Below, one piece after another: positions 21,622 to 34,600 of a stretch of DNA of 64,000 nt (the stretch's first letter is position 1; each line of letters starts with the position of its first letter). The position numbers were made by a program, and so were the translations under genes. Source of the DNA: Punctularia strigosozonata HHB-11173 SS5 (lineage: Eukaryota; Basidiomycota; Agaricomycetes; Corticiales; Punctulariaceae); assembly GCF_000264995.1 (NCBI RefSeq), contig NW_006767433.1, positions 2,255,123 to 2,319,122 of the forward strand, given 5' to 3'. The notes below the pieces were generated by a model. That model made no database searches, was not told the DNA's origin, and was given only the letters and a program-made list of their open reading frames with translations.

Positions 21622-24600
21622 ATGCACTCGGCCGCTTCATCTTCGTACCACCACTACCCGACGTCCAGCGAGCGGCGCTACTCTGACCCGTCCGACGAAG
21701 AAGCCCTCAACGAGGCCCAGGCAGAGGCAGCGAGCAGGAAACGCAGCAGTCGCGGTAAGCGTCCGCACCCCCGTCCATCTCCGGCCTACCCTCATCGTCC
21801 GTCCCAGCGTGTGACCAGTGCCGGAAGACCAAGAGCAAGTGCGAGCGCGGGCTCGACGACAATGCACCCTGCAAAAGCTGCGCGGTCGCCGGTCTCGGTC
21901 AGCAGATTCCTCCGTTCCTCGCCTTCGGACACCCACGCTAATACGTCGCGCGTTAGAATGCACCTTCCTCGGTCCCAGCTACAAACGCGGCCCTCCGAAA
22001 GGCTACATCCACGCGATCGAACAACGGTGGCACCACGTCGAGTCGATTCTCGGAGCCATCCTCGCCTCTCCCGACCCGAGGGCCCAAGGCCTCATATCGG
22101 ACCTGCGCCGAGATGATCTTGCGCGGGAGATCTTGAATAGAGTTGACGCCGGTCCCTTCGTGCGTTTCCTGCGCCCTTTCTCGCCGCACATGCCGTTCAA
22201 CTCACCCGCGCATCCAGGGACCCTCCGGCCGGCTGCATCACCCAGCCTCCAGTACAAAGGAGGACATGTTCGCATCCATCCTCCATAGCCATCAGGCTTC
22301 TCAAAACCGGGAAGGCGGTCGTTCTCGAAGACAATCTCGTGTGTCAAGGGAGATCGTCTCCTCCAATTCAGGCAGGCGTCAAAACTGTCACGCGTGGCGG
22401 TGCATCGCTCATATTCCGCACAGATATCAACGCCCTCCCGACCCCAACGAATGAATGGCAAGATCGCCTGGCGGCCCGTCTGGCGACGTCCTCGTCGTTT
22501 TCACGCAACTCGTATGGTTATTCTAACGGCATCTCGTCCAATGAGGTCATGTACGATCAAAATGGTGCCCCGCTACCGCAGCGGAGGCGATTAGACTTGG
22601 GGAGTACCCAGCCCGATTGGAGTAATCTGTATACCATGGACGACAACTCAGGTTCGTGGCTACGTATCTCTGATGCAACGCATACTCATCGCTGGTTTCA
22701 GATATCGATAACGATATTGAGGACGGCGAAGGGGCAGATGCAATAGGCCATCTGTCGCTTGATGAAAACAGCGAGGTAACATCGCACTTATCCCTGCCAG
22801 AAGCAATTTGCTCACTGAGTCATAGTTACGGTATCACGGTACCTCCAGTGGTCTTCATTTATTGAACAGGACGGATCGCAAAGATGCTAGAAATGAAGGG
22901 GGCATATGGTAAATAATCTTCATGCTTTCTCGAACGCGTGTGCTCATCCATCTCACCCGCACCAGGCGCATGCCTATGGCTGGCGTCTGGCCCCACTCTA
23001 CTATTCGCCCAGCTCGACTTCCGACGGAAGAGGAGCTTAATGTTACTATGCCTCCCGTCGAAACCCGAGATATCCTGATAGAGGCCTACTTCACGCATTG
23101 CCACCCGTGCTTCCCGATCGTCAACAAAAGGCAATTCATGGCTGAATACAACGAAAAGTAGGTTGATCACCCTTTCCGGTCAACTGGTACTGATGCGTTC
23201 TCCCTTGCGAAGATACCACGGGTACGTAGTCGCGGAAGCACGCCTCGAACAGTCTCATGACCTCTTTCGCCATCAGCTCACCTCCCGCAGACCGTGCTTC
23301 TCGAGCGGATACGCCTGCTTCAGCGCAGGCGTCTCGACTTCTCCTGCTCGCCATGTTCGCTTTGGCATCTCGGTACGTTGGCCAACCGTCGACGATGCCG
23401 AACAACGAGATGTGGGAAGCGGGATGCAACTACGCCATGGATGCTCGCGAGGTTCTGAGTGAGTCATGCACTCAATGCAGACAGACCACCCACTAACGAC
23501 TAATTCCCAGACAAGATCTATCACCACAGCCGGCCGTCGACCTGCCAGGCTTTATTACTCATGGGACTGTACGAGTGTGGTATCGGTAGGTCTGCAATCA
23601 CCGGTCGCTTGTGCCGATCACGAGGCTGCTCAGGTTCCATGGAAAATAGTTGGCTATACATTGGCATGGCATGTCGAATGGTAAGACTCGTGCTTCGGAA
23701 CCATTCGACCTGTTGCTCACACGCAACGCAGGCCGAAGATCTTGGAATGAATCGTAACGCGGACAAGTGGTCGTACAACGGCGCTCGCTTGTTCAACGCG
23801 GTCGAAAAACAGATCCGGAAACAAATATGGTGGGGATGCTGCTTGTTGGACAAGTACGTGATGAAACTGGCTTTGGTCGCCGTTCATGCTGAACAGCATT
23901 TGAACAGGTACATTTCGGTGTATATGGGTTAGTGCCAGCGGCCTGGTCAAAAAGGGACCACTTACCTAGTCTTGTCCCCCCAGGCCGGCCTATCATGATC
24001 AATCGGACCGATTTCGACACTCCGTTGCCGGAAGTCACGCAGGCCGACGAAGACGAGACATGGCAACCATTACCGCAAGATCCTCAATATAACCCCAATT
24101 ACCCCCCGCTCCCCGAGAGAACGATGAGCTGCTTCCGTGCCTCTTGCATGCTCGGTGAGCTGGTTTACTGCCTGTACGAATCGGTGGGCCAACCTTCTTT
24201 CGTAATAACAGCGGTCATCATCGGGGATATCATGAAGAAGATATATCCGGTACGAATGACCACGTTCACTCGGCGCGTTGAGCTTCCCAAGCTTGAAACC
24301 AAACTCGACCATTGGTACATCGACTTGCCCGAGCCGCTTCGCTTCGACACCACGAGCAAGCGCACGGCCCCACCCCCGAATATCTTGCTATTGCACGTGC
24401 GGTATTGGTCAGCGGTATTGCTGCTTCACAGGGCATTTATCCCAAAGCGTAAAGGGTACGCCCGCCGGATAGGCTCGTGAACTTATCTGAGAACAAGATT
24501 CTCGTAGGACCCAGTTGGAGTCGGACACCGTGCTCCTTAAGTCGTTTGACCTATGTCAAACAGCGGCCAGCCATATGAGTGCTATCGGTAAGGATGCGGT

Positions 24601-25479
24601 TTAAAAGTCAACGCGTCATCTTACTGACGGGCGCCTCAAGCCACCATCTGGAACACGGAAATTGGATTGAAATGCGGCACGCCTTTCCTGCCACCGTACA
24701 TTCTCAGCGCTGGGTAAGTGACATTTCATGGGTAGACCGATCAAGGTCTGATAAGCTTCGGTACAGCATCATGCACGTTGTTACGTGTAAGTGAACGCAA
24801 CGTTAGATGGGAACTCTACGATCTGACCGATTCCGGATGCAGTGACTTTACGGCCAGGCAACGTTCAGGCCTCATTGGGTTTACGGCAAAGCCTAGCTGC
24901 TTTGAAGGAAATGGAGGTGCGTAGCGTTTTGCCAGACGCCACATGATTCAGACGTTGATAGCCGATGTTTAGATCCTCTGGCCGAGCGCTGGACGCGCTT
25001 GGGAGCTGCTTGATGGGGCTAGAGTGCAGTTTGAAGGCGTGATAACGCCTTTAGTCGACAGTTCTGAACGAGCGAGCACCAAGCGGGGCGCAGAAGATGC
25101 CTTCGGGCGAGAGACGAGCTCGGAGATGCTGCAGCGAGAAGCCTTCGGTGCCCTTCAGAAGCACCCATCACCACCACCGACGGCAGCGGGTTCCCAGGAT
25201 GTCGGCACCCGTATCATGGCTCACATGTTGGGCTTGGATATCCCCGGGATCGAACCTTCCACATCGTATTTCCCTGGTTACGAATGGTGGCCGCAGACCC
25301 GCGGGGCCGGTCACCCAAATATGTCTCAGGAAACTCGCTCACCAGCTACCCCGAATCAATACGGCATGCAAGGCAATTCTGGCCCGTTACCCCCAGTTCA
25401 AGATTGGATGCCAGGGCCCGGGATAATGAACGGTTACTCGTTCGACCCGACGCAGGGCCAGCACCCGCAGCATATGTAA
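21622..25479 (+). CDS. Zn(II)2Cys6 fungal transcription factor with Fungal_trans domain
   Basis: Exon 2 encodes CDQCRKTKSKCERG...CKSCAVAGL, and the next exon supplies the last Cys (ECTFLGPSYKRGPPKG), completing the binuclear zinc cluster and the linker that follows it. A long disordered region comes next, then RYHGTSSGLHLL, GGIW-RMPMAGVWP, YFTHCHPCFPIVNK, LLLLAMFALASRYVG, WLYIGMACRMAEDLGMNR and IRKQIWWGCCLLDKYV, the regulatory Fungal_trans domain of the type found in XlnR-like activators. The C-terminus is Pro/Gly/Gln-rich, possibly activating. The protein acts in the nucleus; its target genes are not shown by the context. About ten introns; stop at 25477-25479. Confidence 0.85.
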
Positions 25480-25906
25480 TCTAGTTTGGGCTTCCGGTCT
25501 TTTGTTTCTTTGGTAGTTTCCGACGTCCGTTCGCACTGTTTGGGCCTCCCTGCTGTCTAGTTGAAACCTCGCGTATGTGTCTAGCGCTGTACAAGATCCG
25601 TGTGTTGCAATAGTTGTCATGCTTGAATACGTTGTATAATATACCGGGAATAATGTACTTGTACGTCCCTTGATTTTTCTCGGCCCCACGCTGTATACCC
25701 GATGTCAAAGCACTGGTACGTGCTAACTGTTGTTGTAATGAGCGACTAGCGCGGCAGGTCTTGCCTGTATCGGGTTGCAGTGGATCAAATCGCTTGTTGT
25801 GCCTCGTGTCGTTCTATCTCCAAACAATGCGTCAACACGCCCCCACATCGTGCTCTCTGTTCTCTCTCTACCAAGCTCAGCAGTCAAGAGGGTGCGCGCA
25901 TTGAGT
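25480..25906. other. Intergenic region
   Basis: Terminator side of the Zn2Cys6 gene and promoter of the forkhead gene; nothing else seen. Confidence 0.5.
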
Positions 25907-27156
25907 ATGTCCCTGCGGCATCTATTGAATCCCCAGCAAGAATTCTCGAGTCCGTCCAGGTCTGTACTAGAACGACTACACGTGTTTCGGATAAATTGAT
26001 GCGGTTTGATCCTTGCACCGTCAAGGACCCATACTCCGCTCGATGGGTCTCAGTCGGACAGTCCATCGTCGGCGAGCGATACAGAACTCGAGGAAATAGC
26101 GGAGGATGTACAGAAGGCCGTGATCTCGCACGAACATAAACCACATCCGGATTGCCCTAGCAGCCTCTCATGTCTCCCCGACACGAGCGACAGGCCACAA
26201 CACACCTTGCCAATCATCCTGAGATGCGCCATTATGGGTAGTCCGAAGCAGCGTTTAACCATCAGAGAGATATACGCGGCGATGGAAGACAAGTATCCAT
26301 ATTACCGCACCGCGGGGACCACTTGGAAGGTGAGTCCCACAGGTCGAGCGGTTGGCAGAAAACTGACGGGCCTGGCGAACAGCAATCTGTGCGCCATCAT
26401 TTGTCGCTCAGTCGCCTCTTCGAGAGAACACCCAGACCTCCCACCGAGCCCGGCTTCGGCTCGCACTGGACGGTGAATTTGGCTGCACCCCCTGGGACGA
26501 AGCGGCCTCGAAAGCGGGGCAAGCGCAAAAGCCTTCCAGACACCCCGCCTGAAACTATCACGATATTACCTCGCATACGCGGCAATCTACTTCCCGCGGA
26601 CGAGGAACATCCGTACGGATCGCCGCTTTCGCCTAACATGCACTCTCCGCCTCCCCACCGGCCCAACAAGCGCTTGGAAGACCTTCCGCTCTCCGACGAG
26701 GAGCACGAACTCGAATCGCATCTGTCCTGTCGCCGCGACCGTGGGCGTTCGACGCAACCAAAGAGTCGTGATACACCAGCAAAGTCAGGCTCACAACCGA
26801 AATCGTTCCTGAATCGTCCAGCACGGTCCGCGACAACCCCGCCGACGCGCGTACAAGCGACCGACGATAACATAGCGGTGGACTACCATGAATACCGTCA
26901 AATCGAAAGATTCGACCAGGACATGGAAGGACGATCTCCGTATGCAAGGGACAGTAGCTCGTCAGCCGCGTCCAGGATGGCGGACGAACTCGCGCGCGCG
27001 CAATCCGAGGCTTACAGAGCGCTTGCCGAGTTGAAAAGGGCTTATGAGCTACTGGAGGACGAGACGAGGAGGCGAAGAGTGGCAGAAAGGGTGGCCGAAG
27101 AAGAGGCGAGAGCACGCAAAGCCGCTGAGGAGGCGCTCAGGCTTCTGCGCGCATGA
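25907..27156 (+). CDS. Forkhead (FOX) transcription factor
   Basis: Three exons: 25907-25959, 26026-about 26330, and a long last exon to the stop at 27154-27156. The ATG at 25907 (MSLRHLLNPQQEF) is chosen because its exon joins in phase to the acidic segment before the DNA-binding domain. The winged helix reads LPIILRCAIMGSPKQ, LTIREIYAAMEDKYPYY, then across the second intron TTWK-QSVRHHLSLSRLFER (recognition helix with the conserved RHHLS) and GSHWTVNL. A basic RPRKRGKRK stretch follows, likely nuclear localisation, then a disordered region and a C-terminal coiled coil rich in Arg/Glu/Ala (AELKRAYELLEDETRRRR). Target genes are unknown. Confidence 0.82.
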
Positions 27157-27695
27157 CAGGGACCCGATGCAATACTATGCACGCATCAGAACGGGAGCAG
27201 ATATCGGAACAATTTCTACATTGCTGGATTGAACCAGGCCGCGAGTGTCCATGGGGGATCGTAGATCATAGACGGGACTTTCTGTAAGCGCTTTCATGGT
27301 AGGAGTCGAGCGAATGTCTGTGGTACACGACCGAGCAGAAGCACCGTTCAGCTATCGTTCCTATTGTTTCCGAAGTCTGAGACCTATGAACTCGCCTGCC
27401 GGTGGAAGGAGACTCGTCCTGTACCGCATGCGCGCGCTGCAGATATATCGATCATGCCCTTTTCGTAGCCAGGCTAATAATGCGCGATGATTCCCTCATC
27501 TTGGGATGACCGGTAGTAAGAGAGCTTCATTCTGATTATTTTCGCGTCCTCGCGGTCGTGCAAGCCAAGGCATATCACAATAACACGAGGTCATCAAGTG
27601 GCCGGTCAGTCAGGCTAAAAGGCAACGATGACCCGCGCGCTCGCGCGCAAGTAAATATGAGTGTGGCTGTGCTAAACGAAATTTCTGCATCGACC
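27157..27695. other. Intergenic region before UTP13
   Basis: About 540 bp without a recognisable gene or repeat; promoter of UTP13 expected here. Confidence 0.45.
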
Positions 27696-30685
27696 ATGGC
27701 GGTCCCCGTACGCCCAAAGCTCAAAACCGCGTATGTACTTTGCCGAGTTCGACGATCGCGAGCTAAAATAACCAACAGCTTTAAGAAGGCTCGTGTCGTT
27801 GCCCCTCTATATACCGGGGGACCCGTAGCAGTGGCCGGTGATGGAAGCAAACTGTTCAGCTGTGTTGCTGAAGATGTGGTCATGACGGATATTGCCTCTG
27901 GCACGGAGATGTGTCGGTTTGCTGGCGTGAGTCATCATGTCAGCCTCCCGGAGAATAGCTCATCGAGGCAGTTGACAGGATACGGAATCTGTCACCGCAC
28001 TTGCAGTATCTCCTTCGTCAAACCATCTCATAATGTTCACTTCCTCCCTATCGCTCCGGGTGTACGAAGTTCCCGAGGCTACAGCAGATACATCGAAGCC
28101 AATACGACCTGTGCGTGTAGTGTCTCGGGCACACGACGCTCCCGTCCATGTGTGCAAGGTGGATCCGACGTCTAGTTACGTCGCATCTGGCTCTGCGGAT
28201 GGCGTGGTCAAAGTTTGGGACGTTCGTCGGGGGTACACGACCCATATATTCAAAGGCCATGGCGGGGTGGTCAGCGCCTTGACATTCAGTTACCCTCGGG
28301 ATCCTTCTGCCGTGACCTTACCCAAGATGCACTTGATTACCGCGTCGGTCGACACGCGGATCCGCATCTTCGATCTCTCGGCCTCGGTTTCTCGCAACGG
28401 AAGCTTCAAGGCAGAGCATATCCTCGAAGGCCACGTTTCCGTTCCTCGTGGGCTCGACGTCACAGCTGATGGGAAATGGCTCGTCAGTGGCGGACGGGAC
28501 TCGGTGGTCCTTCTTTGGGACTTGTCGTCTCTTGCTGGGAATTCCAACAAGCCAAAATCCAGTAAGGCGAAGGGCAAAGAGAAGGCGATGGTCCCTGCCT
28601 TGATGAAAACCATCCCCGCTCTCGAGCGGGTTGAGGCTGTCGGGCTGTTAGCCCCCTCAGAAGAGCTAGGGGGAACGTCGACCGGCACTGATAAGATACG
28701 CTTTTACACCGGCGGAGAGAAGGGTGTCATCAAAATATGGGACGGCCAGAGCGGATCCGTAATGCACACGTTTGGCTCTGAGTCTGAACTCGCCAGCGAC
28801 GAGGAACAAGAAGAGCAGCGTCAGATCGTCAACGCCATGTAAGCACTCTATCGTGTCCCTCCCATCCACATCCTGACAAGAAATCCATATTTAGCTACGT
28901 GCCGGCAACGTCCACTATAGTATCAATACACGCCGACCAGAACATCCTGTTCCATTCTCTGTCGACGAAGGCTTTGACTAGGCAGCTGATCGGTTATAAC
29001 GACGAGATCGTAGACGCGACGTTCCTCAGTGCCAGCGCGAATGACCCATCCGGCGTTGACTCGCACATCGCGTTGGCAACAAACTCTTCCCTCATTCGCG
29101 TCTACTCGACCTCACAATCGGACGCCCGCTTACTCGAGGGTCACAGCGATATCGTTCTCTCACTGGACCACAGCGCTCGTGGAGACGTTTTAGCCAGCGG
29201 CAGCAAAGACAGGACCGCCCGACTATGGAGGCCTGCACAATATAACAGAGAGAAAGCTGGGGAGTGGGGCTGGCGCTGTGTCGCAATCTGCGAAGGCCAC
29301 GCCGAGAGCGTCGGAGCAGTAGCGTTGCCGCGTAAAAGCGACGAGGAACGGCCTCGCTTCCTGTTCACTGGCAGCCAAGACCGCACCATCAAAATGTGGG
29401 ACTTGCTGCCTCTTGGCCCAGACACCATGACGGAGGATGCCCTCAAGTGCAAAAGTCTTACAACACACAAAGCGCACGACAAGGACATCAACTCCCTCGA
29501 TGTAGCCCCGAACGATCGCTTCCTTGCGTCTGGATCTCAGGACAAGACGGCGAAAGTATTTGAGATTGACTATGTCGTCACCGGCACAGGGTCGGTTCGC
29601 GGCGAGATCAGGCTCGTCGGGACATGCAAAGGACACAAACGAGGGGTGTGGACCGTACGGTTCGGCAGAGCGGAGCGGGTGTTGGCCACCGGAAGCGGAG
29701 ATAAGACGGTCCGATTGTGGAGCCTCGAAGATTTCTCATGCGTGAAGACGTTCGAGGGGCACACCAATTCCGTGCTGAGGGTCGACTTTTTGAACGCCGG
29801 CATGCAGATGGTCAGTGCGGCGAGCGATGGGTTGGTGAAGATATGGAACGTGCGTGAGGAGGAATGCACAGTAACACTCGACAATCACGAGGACAAGGTG
29901 TGGGCACTTGCTGTCAGCAGGGATGAACGGACCATCGTATCTGGCGCGGCCGACTCAGTGGTGACGTTCTGGGAGGATTCTACCGAGGAAGAAGAAGAAG
30001 AGAAGGAGAAGAAGCGGGCGGATATGGTTTTGAAGTGCGTTTCATTTCACTTTTACAACGCGCGAGCAGATATCTAACTATCGCCGCCATTCATAGAGAG
30101 CAAGACTTCCTCAATTACGTCTCGCTCCACGACTATCGAAATGCAATTTCGCTCGCTTTGGCAATGGAGCAGCCCGGTCGCCTCCTGAACCTTTTCAAGC
30201 AGCTGCGCTCCAACAGGGAAGATGATTCGGACATGGTGCCTCCCACGGATTGCATCACAGGCCATCCTACCGTCGACGAGGTCATCCGCACGATGCACGG
30301 CTCTGAGCTGACGAAGCTCCTGAAGTACGTCCGTGACTGGAACACGCATGCGAAGACAAGCGCCGTGGCGCAGGGCGTGTTGTTCGCCGTGGTCAAGCTC
30401 CGGAGCGCGGAGGACATTATGGGGGCCTTTACCGCCGGCGGCGTGGGTGATTTGCTGAGCGATAAGGCCGGCGCGGGGAGCACGGCCCTGAAGGAGCTGA
30501 TTGACGCCCTGATCCCTTACACGGAACGTCATCTGGCGCGCATGGAACGGTTGGTGCAGGAAAGCTATGTCGTGGACTATCTGCTGAGCGAGATGGACGA
30601 CGGGATGTTCGATGAGGTCGGCGCGGAGGAAGAGAGCGACGGAATGGACGTCGACGACGGCGAATGGGAGGGCATCGCCGCATAG
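27696..30685 (+). CDS. UTP13: UTP13/TBL3, small-subunit processome WD40 protein
   Basis: Start MAVPVRPKLKT at 27696 with an intron right after; the acceptor leads into SFKKARVVAPLYTGGPVAV. Two seven-bladed propellers follow, with many canonical blades, e.g. YVASGSADGVVKVWDV, FLFTGSQDRTIKMWDL, VLATGSGDKTVRLWSL. The last exon holds the Utp13 C-terminal helical domain (EQDFLNYVSLHDYRNAISLAL to VVDYLLSEM) and an acidic tail ending DGEWEGIAA; stop at 30683-30685. Utp13 belongs to the UTP-B (Pwp2) complex, which binds U3 snoRNA and pre-18S rRNA in the nucleolus. Length and domain order are as in the family. Confidence 0.93.
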
Positions 30686-30712
30686 GCCAACGCGTCGTGG
30701 CCGGTGCGAGCG

Positions 30713-31541
30713 CTAGGCGCTCTCCTGGTGTGGAGCTCGGACGTGAAGGCGGCCTATTTGACAGCCTTGCACTGCGTTGAAGAGCAGCGCCGTTTCGCCT
30801 TCGATCAAGGCTTCCTTCGTCAACACTCGTTCTGCGTCTTCCTCGATGTGACGGTGTTCCAGTAACCACCGGCGCATGACGCCCGGGAGGCAACCAGTGG
30901 ACGCAGACGGCGTCAGCCACCGTCCGAAGCGAAAGAGGGCGATGTTGCAGATGGAGGTCTCGGTGATCTCTCCTGCGAGATTGTACAGCAGGACATCGCG
31001 GGGAGGACCGGCGGTGCCCAGCGGAGGAAGGTGTGCCCTTGCGCGGGCAGCGTCGTAGTGATCCCTGCTTGTTGTCTTCGTAGTCGTGAGAATAGAGGAT
31101 GGCGTGCTTTGGGAATCGAGGACGACGGCGACGATCGCTGACGGCGAGGTGGGCGCGAGATCAGGGCGCGGGTCGAGGCCGGGAGCTCTGGAGAGCGGCG
31201 CGGCGGAGGCGTGGCACTCGCCGTTCTGGGAGAGGAGGATGCGGACCTGGGGGCGTGCCCGGACGATCAGACTCAACGATGCGCGCCCGTGGATCACGAC
31301 AGTCCCGAGCTTTTACCTTGCAGGCGCCGTGCTCGCCTTGGACAGCTTGGTCGCACAGCTCCTCCAGCTGCTCGCGGGTGACGCCGACGGCCCATCCGTG
31401 CGCGCGGGCCGCGTCGTTGAGGCGATCAGCATGGAACTGGAGCAATAGATACTTGGAGGGCGCGCCGCCGTTCGCCGCAGCGTTCCAGGCGACGGGCAGC
31501 ATCCCCGCCGGGTCGCAGCACACGGACGAGAGCAAGCGCAT
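30713..31541 (-). CDS. ABZ2: Aminodeoxychorismate lyase-like class IV PLP enzyme (ABZ2)
   Basis: Two minus-strand exons joined by an intron of about 70 nt. The first reads MRLLSSVCCDPAGMLP, SKYLLLQFHADRLNDAA; the second RILLSQNGECHAS, TTKTTSRDHYDAARAR (with the likely PLP-binding Lys), DVLLYNLAGEITETSICNIA, STGCLPGVMRRWLLE and ALLFNAVQGCQIGRL. This is the fungal Abz2 branch of the branched-chain/ADC-lyase fold, which splits 4-amino-4-deoxychorismate to p-aminobenzoate for folate and ubiquinone precursors. The start ATG at 31541 coincides with the conserved LLSS block. Stop at 30713. It is convergent with UTP13 and head to head with the NBR1-like gene (about 120 bp between starts). Confidence 0.82.
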
Positions 31542-31661
31542 GAGGCAACGCGCACGTGACGTCCGCCGCAGCCTCCGGAGTCAGGGGGTGACGCGGGCGC
31601 TCATACAAATCCAGGGCTCCGTCAGCCGCTCCCCCCTGCCTTTCCCTCTCTTGCCCCGACC

Positions 31662-34600
31662 ATGTTTACCGTCAAGGCTACCTACCGCGGCGAGACAAGG
31701 CGCCTCACCTTCGGTGACTCGCCCGCATTCCCGTCGTACGACCAGCTGTACCAGCAGGTAAGCGCTCGTCCCGCCGTCTCTTTCCCATCGTCGCTTATCG
31801 CCACTGCAGCTTTACCGAGTCTTCAGCGGCCACTCGTTCTCCCTCAGCAGGCTCATCTTCTCCCCCGCCTCGGGGCAGTCGATTCTCATAGGCACCGAAG
31901 TCCACAGCCAGGAGGAATACGACGCTCATACCGCACCGTACAAGGACAAGATCTGGCCCGCCGCCGTCCTCAAGCTCACGGTCGTTGACGAGACGCCGCG
32001 CAAGCGACCCCTCCCCGTCCCTCGTAGGGCGCTGTTACCTCCCACTGCACCTCGGCATCAGTCGTCTGAGCCGGACCTGCGCAGCAGGGGCGTCATGAGG
32101 CGGGAGTACGGGGATGAGCCCACTCCCCGGCGGCCTATCGCAGAGCGCCCGAACTCGATGCTCATCGACTTCCTATCGTCGTCTCGGCCCAGGCTTTCCA
32201 GTCCTCAGCGCGCATCGCTGCACTCGGAATCGCCGTACCAGCCGGCATACGTGCACTTGCCCAAGTCGTCGCATCCGGCGTCGTATCAGCCGATGTACAT
32301 ACCTAGCCCACCTCCTCCGGACACGACTTTCGTGATCCCACCTCCGCCTTGCATCCCTCCGCCCCCTGTTTTGAATACGCTGCCGCAGCCACCTCCCCTG
32401 GTGGTTCCTCCGCCTCCTATCATCTATTCGTCGTCTGCAGCTCCGAGCCCAGTAGAGAATATGCGCCAGCTAGGCAATGCACCGGCCGCTGCGCCCCGTC
32501 GCCCCTCACCCTGCTGCAGCGTTGAAGAGGGTCGCAAGGAGATCAAGAACATGCTCACGAACTTCCTGCGCGACTTTGAGAGGATTTCCAGCTCTACGTT
32601 CGGCGTCCCTGTGTTGACCGGTTTACCCGCCGAGGCTCCGGTGCCTGCGCCACCGACCCAATCTGCTATCAAAGAGTCCAACGAGCCCGCGGATCTCAAC
32701 CTTCACATCCCTGGGTCGTTCGAGCACGGCAGCCTGTCGGCTCGCTCTACCCCGGTACCGTTAGTTCACCCGCGTCAAACGTCGGATGATCCGACCGTCA
32801 TCCATGCTGGGATCGTTTGCGATGTCTGTCGCCAGACGATCGTCGGTGTCCGCCACAAGTGCATGCAGTGTCCCGATTATGACATGTGCACATCCTGCTA
32901 CGAGATGCCCGGTACTATGGCTAGACACCGTGGTGGACACAGGTTCTTCCAGATTGAGCAACCTGATGCGGTGGTACATCACAACATCGTGTGCGATCGT
33001 TGTGACCTCACCGTCGTGGGCTCTCGCCACAAATGCTTGGACTGCCAAGGTAAGCAATAATGTCAGATTTGGACGGTTCATTCACATGCTCACGATTGGC
33101 GTCAGATTACGATCTTTGCACCCGTTGCCTGAAGGACGTTACGGAGTTCCACAACCCCTTCCACTCGTTCTACGAGATCAAGGAGCCTGGTAGGGTTGTC
33201 GTACACAACGTGTATACTGGCACCGGGGAGGCGAACGTGGGCAGTGTCAGCGCTGCTCCTCACAGTCGGACAACGATGACAGGCCGAGCGCGAACGACTG
33301 ACGGTTCTCCTGCAATCAGCTCTGCTTCTGCTTCGCCAGTCCTCCATAATGCAACTTGCGACCTATGCTCTTCGAGGATCGAGGGCGAGCGCTACAAGTG
33401 CCTGAATTGCCCTGATTATGACACTTGCTCAGCATGCTTCAGCATTACGAAGGAGCAGCACCCGAATCATGGCTTTGTCAGGATCACGAGGAGGAAGGAT
33501 CTAATGGTATGCACATCTCTGTGACTATGTCGCGGCCGCCCTTGCTGATTGATCTTGAAGATGCGTGGCTCTCTCAGTAGCATGGAGAACACCAGGCACC
33601 AAGCAACGTGCAACGCCTGCCAGAAAGTTATCTACGGTGTGCGCTACAAGTGCATGCACCCGTCGTGCCCCGATTATGACCTTTGCGCCAACTGCGAGGC
33701 CCATCCGATTCCGGTCCACCCGCCGCTTCATCCTCTCCTCAAGATGAAGACCGCTAGCACGGTCATTCCGACCGTGTATCGCGTCGGGGGAACCGAGCTC
33801 ATCCCTGCTCCGAAGGTCACGGAACCTGCTCCCCAGATTCCTATGCCCGGGTCGGTCCCCATCACCAGCCGTCGAGAGACGGCTTCTCCTACGCTACCCG
33901 CGATGTTCGGCCAATGGCACGCGCGCGATGTCCTCGAACAACAGGAAGAGATGGCAGACTTGATTACCATGCCTGATTCCCCGCGATCTACGCCCTCTAT
34001 TCCAAGGATCCCCAATATCGACCTGAGCGGCGATCTCTATCGCGAACTTTGGCCAGCGGTTGCCTCCGAGTGGAACGGGATGGTTCAACCAATGCATGAG
34101 CAACCGGTCGACGCCGGAGCCTTCACCCCGCTCACTCCTGACATCAAGCACCTACTCAACCCCATTCCCGAAGAATCCCGCAGCGATATCGTCGAGGTGA
34201 CAAACGGCGCGCCACTCGTCGACGTCGAGATGCCGGAGTCCACGCACGTCACGGAGTCGTCTCTCAGTGCGGCGAACGCGTTCACAGAGACGCAGTCCAC
34301 GTCCGGGCCTTCCCCGCTCGGTGCAGAGGCGTTGCTAGCGACGCCTTTGTCGTCTTACGTGCCGACGAGCTACGCGGCCGACTACATGGAAGTTCTCCGC
34401 AAGCTCCAGCAAGACCTGCTTGCCCAGGCCCAGACTTCCCCTGCTTCTGTTGGACTCACTTCTCCGGTGACGGCACGTGCAGTCGCCAAGGAGGCTACCA
34501 AGAATATTGAGCTCACTCCCGACTTTTGCACACAAGCCTTGAACCCATTCAATGACACGGCTTTCTTCTTCTCCATCCCCAAGGTTCAAGTCCTCACTGT

